A stretch of DNA of 64,000 nt from Vibrio methylphosphonaticus (GTDB lineage: Bacteria; Pseudomonadota; Gammaproteobacteria; Enterobacterales; Vibrionaceae), in contig NZ_JAMKMS010000019.1 of NCBI RefSeq assembly GCF_023634655.1, positions 19,582 through 83,581 of the forward strand, given 5' to 3'. Positions 60,324-64,000 of the stretch are shown piece by piece (within the stretch, counting starts at the first letter, position 1; every line of letters starts with the position of its first letter). A program made the translations under genes and the position numbers. Under the pieces are notes generated by a model. The model worked only from the letters and a program-made list of their open reading frames with translations. It had not been told where the DNA came from and did no database searches.

Positions 60324-61670
60324 TTACCGCTCATCAAATGCATCCTCAATAGCTGACATTACAGGTTTTGCTGCATACTCTATCACTCTTCTATCACCTG
60401 TTTTTATATCAGCCGTAAACTCCATGTAAGGAGACAAACTATACTTTGTTCCCGACCTCTCCAAATAATCGTGCTTAATCGTGATTTTAGCTAAATAATA
60501 TTCTGTTTCTTCTTCCTCATAAGATGAGCGACTAATAGATGTGATTGTCCCTGCCATAAAACCATATTTAGCAAAGTTATACGTATCAAATTTAAGTTTC
60601 ACTTCTTGTCCAACTTCTACAAACCCCATTTCTTTCCTCGGAATTTTGGCTTCCCCGTGAAGGGTATTATTAAGTGGGGCAATATCAGCAATGCTTTCTC
60701 CGGGAGGAATCACGGCAGATCTGAAATTAAAATGTACTTTATCAACAACTCCATCGACGGGGGAATAAACGACTAATCGTTCAACTTTGTCTGAATGTTG
60801 AGGCTGTTGTATCTTTTTTATATCGAGATCTTTGTTTGATTGAATCATCTGAGCTTGATACTCGGCATTGCGATTGACAATTAAGTCATTAAGCTGCTTG
60901 TCCAATCTAATCAACTGAAAATCTTCGTTCATCAATGATTCGTCTAGATTTTCAATTTCTCGAACCATATTCGACTCTTGTACTTGCATATTCAAAACAT
61001 CAACATAAGACGCCATTTCTTCCCGGTAGAGTGTTTGCTTGATTTCAAGCTGCTTTCTAATCAGTTTCAGCTGGTTAAGAGAACTTACCTTCCTTTTTTT
61101 CATTGAACCTATCAACCTTTTTTTGTGGTTGATATCATGCTGAATTAGCGCCTCAGCGGAGATGTTCTTGTCATTCTCTTGCTTCCAAGTTTGTTGATTT
61201 ACTTTAACTAGCTCAGGAAAGGCTGCATAAGCACTAAAGTCAGGAAGTGATTGGTTAATAAGATGTTTGTATCTTAATTTGTCCATTTCCAACTGCGCAA
61301 TTTCAATGTTTGCCGTTGAAAGCTGAGAGTTTCGTTCTAATGCTCGCAATCGTGCAATGGGTTGTTTTTCGTAGACGATATCACCGGGTTTGACGAGCAT
61401 CGCATCAAGTATTCCGCCCTCTAAGTGCTGCACACGTTCAATGTCTGATTCCAATAAAAGCTCTCCACGAGAAGAGACAACTATATCGATGCGAGCTTGA
61501 GAAGCGATAACTAGTAATATGAGAATAATAAAAAAAGTAAGTAAAAGCGTTTTATGGATCACAGTCATAGCACTCTTAATTTCGAGTGCTTCAACATAGT
61601 CAGATTCAGACTTTTCACCGTTTCTGATCAATGCGTTTTTTATGTGATGTTCGATGCTACTTTTACTCAC
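60324..61670 (-). CDS. HlyD-type T1SS membrane fusion protein
   Basis: Periplasmic adaptor of 448 aa: cytoplasmic tail of ~37 residues, one TM (LLLTFFIILILLVIASQARI), a lipoyl half (RVQHLEGGILDAMLVKPGDIVYEKQPIARL), a long coiled-coil hairpin (~120-280), then the second lipoyl half and barrel (VYSPVDGVVDKV; PRKEMGFVEVGQEVKLKFDTY). Matches LapC/HlyD-type adaptors. The start is GTG at 61670, with GGAGG five bases upstream. First gene of the leftward five-gene T1SS operon. Confidence 0.9.
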   Translation of the reverse strand: MSKSSIEHHIKNALIRNGEKSESDYVEALEIKSAMTVIHKTLLLTFFIILILLVIASQARIDIVVSSRGELLLESDIERVQHLEGGILDAMLVKPGDIVYEKQPIARLRALERNSQLSTANIEIAQLEMDKLRYKHLINQSLPDFSAYAAFPELVKVNQQTWKQENDKNISAEALIQHDINHKKRLIGSMKKRKVSSLNQLKLIRKQLEIKQTLYREEMASYVDVLNMQVQESNMVREIENLDESLMNEDFQLIRLDKQLNDLIVNRNAEYQAQMIQSNKDLDIKKIQQPQHSDKVERLVVYSPVDGVVDKVHFNFRSAVIPPGESIADIAPLNNTLHGEAKIPRKEMGFVEVGQEVKLKFDTYNFAKYGFMAGTITSISRSSYEEEETEYYLAKITIKHDYLERSGTKYSLSPYMEFTADIKTGDRRVIEYAAKPVMSAIEDAFDER

Positions 61671-61989
61671 AAACGCCTCCTTGGGTGATTTTCCTAAACT
61701 TTTGCATTAGAAATCTAACAATTACAAACTATTAGACTTAGTTTAATAAAATAACTGATAACAATAGCTAAGTATATTTTTAGTCATTTTTCAAAGATAA
61801 ATCCTTGATAATCTGTGGTTTGATTTAAAATAATCGAACTGAGTGGAGTTGAGAGGGTTTATAGAGGTCTAATTTTTTAAACTTTAGTATGTGTTTTGCA
61901 GCATATTTTCTTGCCTTTTGTTCATCTTATCCTTTACTTCGTTATTAGGAAACGTTTGATTTTAAAGCTGACGTAGCGATGGAGGCAAC
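61671..61989. other. Divergent promoter region T1SS operon / adhesin
   Basis: 319 bp, strongly AT-rich, no gene. It must hold the promoters of the T1SS operon and the adhesin. I could not place them, and found no sigma-54 or FNR site. Confidence 0.55.
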
Positions 61990-64000
61990 ATGGCTGAGAA
62001 TAACGAAAACAACCCACTAAATGATGCAGTAGAACAAGTAGAAACGACCAGTGATGGTACAGATCAGCAACAGTCTCAGCAAAACCAACAAAATACTATT
62101 GCTACCACAATCGCAACAGGTGCAGACGCGGCCGATTCAGCGGATGATATAAATCAAGCTTTTGAAGATAACCCCAGCGGGGCCGGAAGTTCAGATGAAC
62201 CTGACGGCTCCGGTGGTGCACAATCGGCACAAGCCGTGGATAGTGATACTGCATCATCCGAAGGGGCGCAATCCAATGTCGTCGATAGTCAAGCGTCAGA
62301 TTCTGGAGCCTCGGCAGAATCTGGTGGTGGTGATTCTGCAGCTGGTGGAGCTGGTGCTCAAAGCGTAGGCGGTCAACAGTCTGAGGGTTCAGATGGTGGC
62401 AGCGATTCAGAAGGGCAAACTCAACAAGGTTCGGCAGCACCTACGGCTGCATCTGCATCACAGAGCCCAGCTGGTGGCTCAGAAGATGGTTTTGACTCAG
62501 AGACAGATAGCGAAACTTTCGAAGTTAACGTCCTTGATGATGGAGACGCAAACCTTGCCCAAGACCGTCAAGATGATGACTTTGATTCAGAAACCACGAC
62601 ACAAACATTTGAAATACAGGTAGATGATGTAAACGATGATGCTGAAGTAGAAGATGTCGCGTATACGATTCAAGAAGATGGTTCTCTAACCTTTACAGAT
62701 GCACAATTATTATCTGGTGCGACAGACGTTGATGGCGATGATCTTACGGTTGCTGATGTCAGCTATAGTGGAACCGATGGCGTCTTTACCGATAATGGGG
62801 ATGGTACGTACACCTTCTCACCAAATGAAAACTTTAATGGTGACGTAGACTTAAGTTTCTCAGTCAGCGATGGAACAACTACTACTGAAGCCAATATTGA
62901 TGTTACCGTAGAAGCGGTTAACGACATTCCAGTCGCTGGCTCTACCACTTACTCCGTACAAGAAGATAACTCCATCACTATCACTGACGAGCAACTTCTT
63001 GCGAACAGCTCTGATGTGGAGGGCGATGTTTCAGTACAAGATGTGTCTTACTCGGGTACTGATGGTGTGTTTGCTGACAATGGTGACGGTACGTATACCT
63101 TCTCGCCAAATGAGAACTTCTCTGGTGAGGTCAGCTTTGACGTAGTCATAGCGGATGAAGAAGGCGCTACCGCTGAAACCAACGCTGGATTGACGGTCAT
63201 TGAAGTGAATGATCCGCCAGTAGCGGGGCCGACATCCTATACCATTGATGAAGACAGTGTACTGACATTCAATGAATCTCAAGTCCTCGCCAATGCCTCC
63301 GACATCGAAGGTGACGTGTCACTGGTTGGCGTGAGTTATGATGGCCCTGACGGCATCTTCTCTGTTAATGGTGATGGAACGTGTAGCTTCGCACCAAACG
63401 AAAACTTCAACGGCGAAGTCCAACTAAGCGTCACTATCCAGGATGAAGATGGGGCGACGGTTGATACCGTCATTAACGTCGATGTACTTCCAATCAACGA
63501 TGCGCCAGTCTCTGGCGACCTAGCTTACAGCGTTGACGAAGATGGCTCTATCACCTTAAGCCAAGAGCAATTATTGGCTCAAGCTTCTGATGTTGAAGGC
63601 GATGATCTCACCGCCGCTAACTTAAGCGCAGGCGATAACGCCACAGTTACAGCCAATGAAGATGGTAGCTTTACCATCACACCTGATGCGGATTTCAATG
63701 GTGACATTGACTTAAGCTTTGACCTTTCAGACGGCACGGATACCGTTGTTGCCACTGCTGACCTCACGGTAAATCCAGTGAATGACGCCGCGGTTGTGGA
63801 AGATGTGGGTTACACCATCCAAGAAGATGGCTCGTTGACCTTTACTGATGAGCAGCTTCTAGCAGGCGCTTCAGACATTGATGGCGATGACTTATCTGTT
63901 GCTGATGTGTCTTACTCTGGTACAGATGGTGTGTTCACCGACAACGGTGATGGCAGTTATACCTTCTCTCCAAATGAGAACTTCAATGGCGAAGTCGACC
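61990..64000 (+). CDS. Giant T1SS-secreted cadherin-repeat adhesin, 5' part
   Basis: Open reading frame from the ATG at 61990 (GGAGG four bases upstream) to the window edge without a stop: 670 codons visible, 3' end missing. There is no N-terminal signal peptide, as expected for a type I secretion substrate. Residues 1-213 are low complexity, rich in Ser, Gly, Gln, Asp and Ala, ending in acidic DSET repeats. From residue 214 come 96-residue cadherin-like/VCBS-like repeats with V/I-N-D-x-P/A-V starts, EDGS, LL...SDVEGD and PNENFNG motifs. It should be a surface adhesin or biofilm protein exported by the divergent T1SS operon. Total size and C-terminal RTX/secretion signals cannot be seen. Confidence 0.9.
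   Translation, partial: MAENNENNPLNDAVEQVETTSDGTDQQQSQQNQQNTIATTIATGADAADSADDINQAFEDNPSGAGSSDEPDGSGGAQSAQAVDSDTASSEGAQSNVVDSQASDSGASAESGGGDSAAGGAGAQSVGGQQSEGSDGGSDSEGQTQQGSAAPTAASASQSPAGGSEDGFDSETDSETFEVNVLDDGDANLAQDRQDDDFDSETTTQTFEIQVDDVNDDAEVEDVAYTIQEDGSLTFTDAQLLSGATDVDGDDLTVADVSYSGTDGVFTDNGDGTYTFSPNENFNGDVDLSFSVSDGTTTTEANIDVTVEAVNDIPVAGSTTYSVQEDNSITITDEQLLANSSDVEGDVSVQDVSYSGTDGVFADNGDGTYTFSPNENFSGEVSFDVVIADEEGATAETNAGLTVIEVNDPPVAGPTSYTIDEDSVLTFNESQVLANASDIEGDVSLVGVSYDGPDGIFSVNGDGTCSFAPNENFNGEVQLSVTIQDEDGATVDTVINVDVLPINDAPVSGDLAYSVDEDGSITLSQEQLLAQASDVEGDDLTAANLSAGDNATVTANEDGSFTITPDADFNGDIDLSFDLSDGTDTVVATADLTVNPVNDAAVVEDVGYTIQEDGSLTFTDEQLLAGASDIDGDDLSVADVSYSGTDGVFTDNGDGSYTFSPNENFNGEVD
62629..64000 (+). 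repeat. Tandem 96-residue cadherin-like repeats
   Basis: Repeat starts at 62629, 62917, 63205, 63493 and 63778: spacings 288, 288, 288 and 285 bp; the fifth is cut by the window end. Repeats 1 and 5 are nearly identical in protein sequence (both contain VEDV-Y-TIQEDGSLTFTD), while repeat 4 is the most divergent, which suggests duplication of blocks rather than of single units. Confidence 0.9.

Noticed and set aside
62102..62440. Antisense ORF inside the adhesin N-terminal region
   Set aside because: A product of the biased codon composition of the Ser/Gly/Gln-rich coding strand; no ribosome site.

Overview
The window looks like a chromosomal segment of a marine gammaproteobacterium of the Vibrionaceae, most likely a Vibrio. 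This rests on gene content and order (ttcA-uspE-fnr next to a complete ccoNOQP-ccoHIS locus, potABCD with two potD copies, a DUF3305/DUF3306-led formate dehydrogenase operon, a DUF2987 protein) and on protein texture. It is an inference; no search was run. No rRNA, tRNA, CRISPR array or complete IS element was seen.

Layout. (1) 1-6.3 kb: a tungstate-type ABC importer (tupABC, leftward) divergent from a sigma-54 response regulator and its membrane histidine kinase. (2) 6.4-8.7 kb: five co-oriented small genes, all with signal peptides, none recognised. Two encode related two-cysteine beta-rich proteins, and a third relative lies alone at 14.5 kb. (3) 8.8-19.3 kb: AraC-type regulator, HlyD + DUF2955 efflux pair, phospholipase-D lipoprotein, outer-membrane barrel, and an MscS channel paired with a membrane protein carrying a broken Walker A. 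(4) 19.6-31.6 kb: ABC-F protein, fdhD, and the formate dehydrogenase operon (DUF3305, DUF3306, multi-cluster ferredoxin, TorD-like chaperone, small Tat protein, fdhABC, small membrane protein). (5) 32-44 kb: amtB, sirtuin cobB, spermidine/putrescine transporter, a three-gene envelope set, ttcA and uspE. (6) 44.4-52.3 kb: fnr and the cbb3 oxidase with its assembly genes. (7) 52.9-64 kb: a leftward five-gene type I secretion operon (HlyD, pseudo-hybrid kinase, TolC, two ABC proteins) divergent from a giant cadherin-repeat adhesin that runs off the right end.

How it works together. The tup operon and the fdh operon each have a -24/-12 sigma-54 promoter and upstream copies of an 11-bp palindrome, GACA-N3-TGTC. 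The only sigma-54 activator in the window is encoded beside tup, so tungstate uptake and a probably tungsten- or molybdenum-dependent formate dehydrogenase are plausibly one regulon under that two-component system. Formate electrons, the FNR switch and the high-affinity cbb3 oxidase fit a low-oxygen respiratory lifestyle. The adhesin/T1SS block and the exported-protein operon are the accessory surface-directed parts. The T1SS is odd: two different ABC subunits with degenerate motifs and a histidine-kinase relic in the operon. Several short tandem repeats (7, 16, 17 and 18 bp units) sit at gene ends and in spacers in the first 23 kb.
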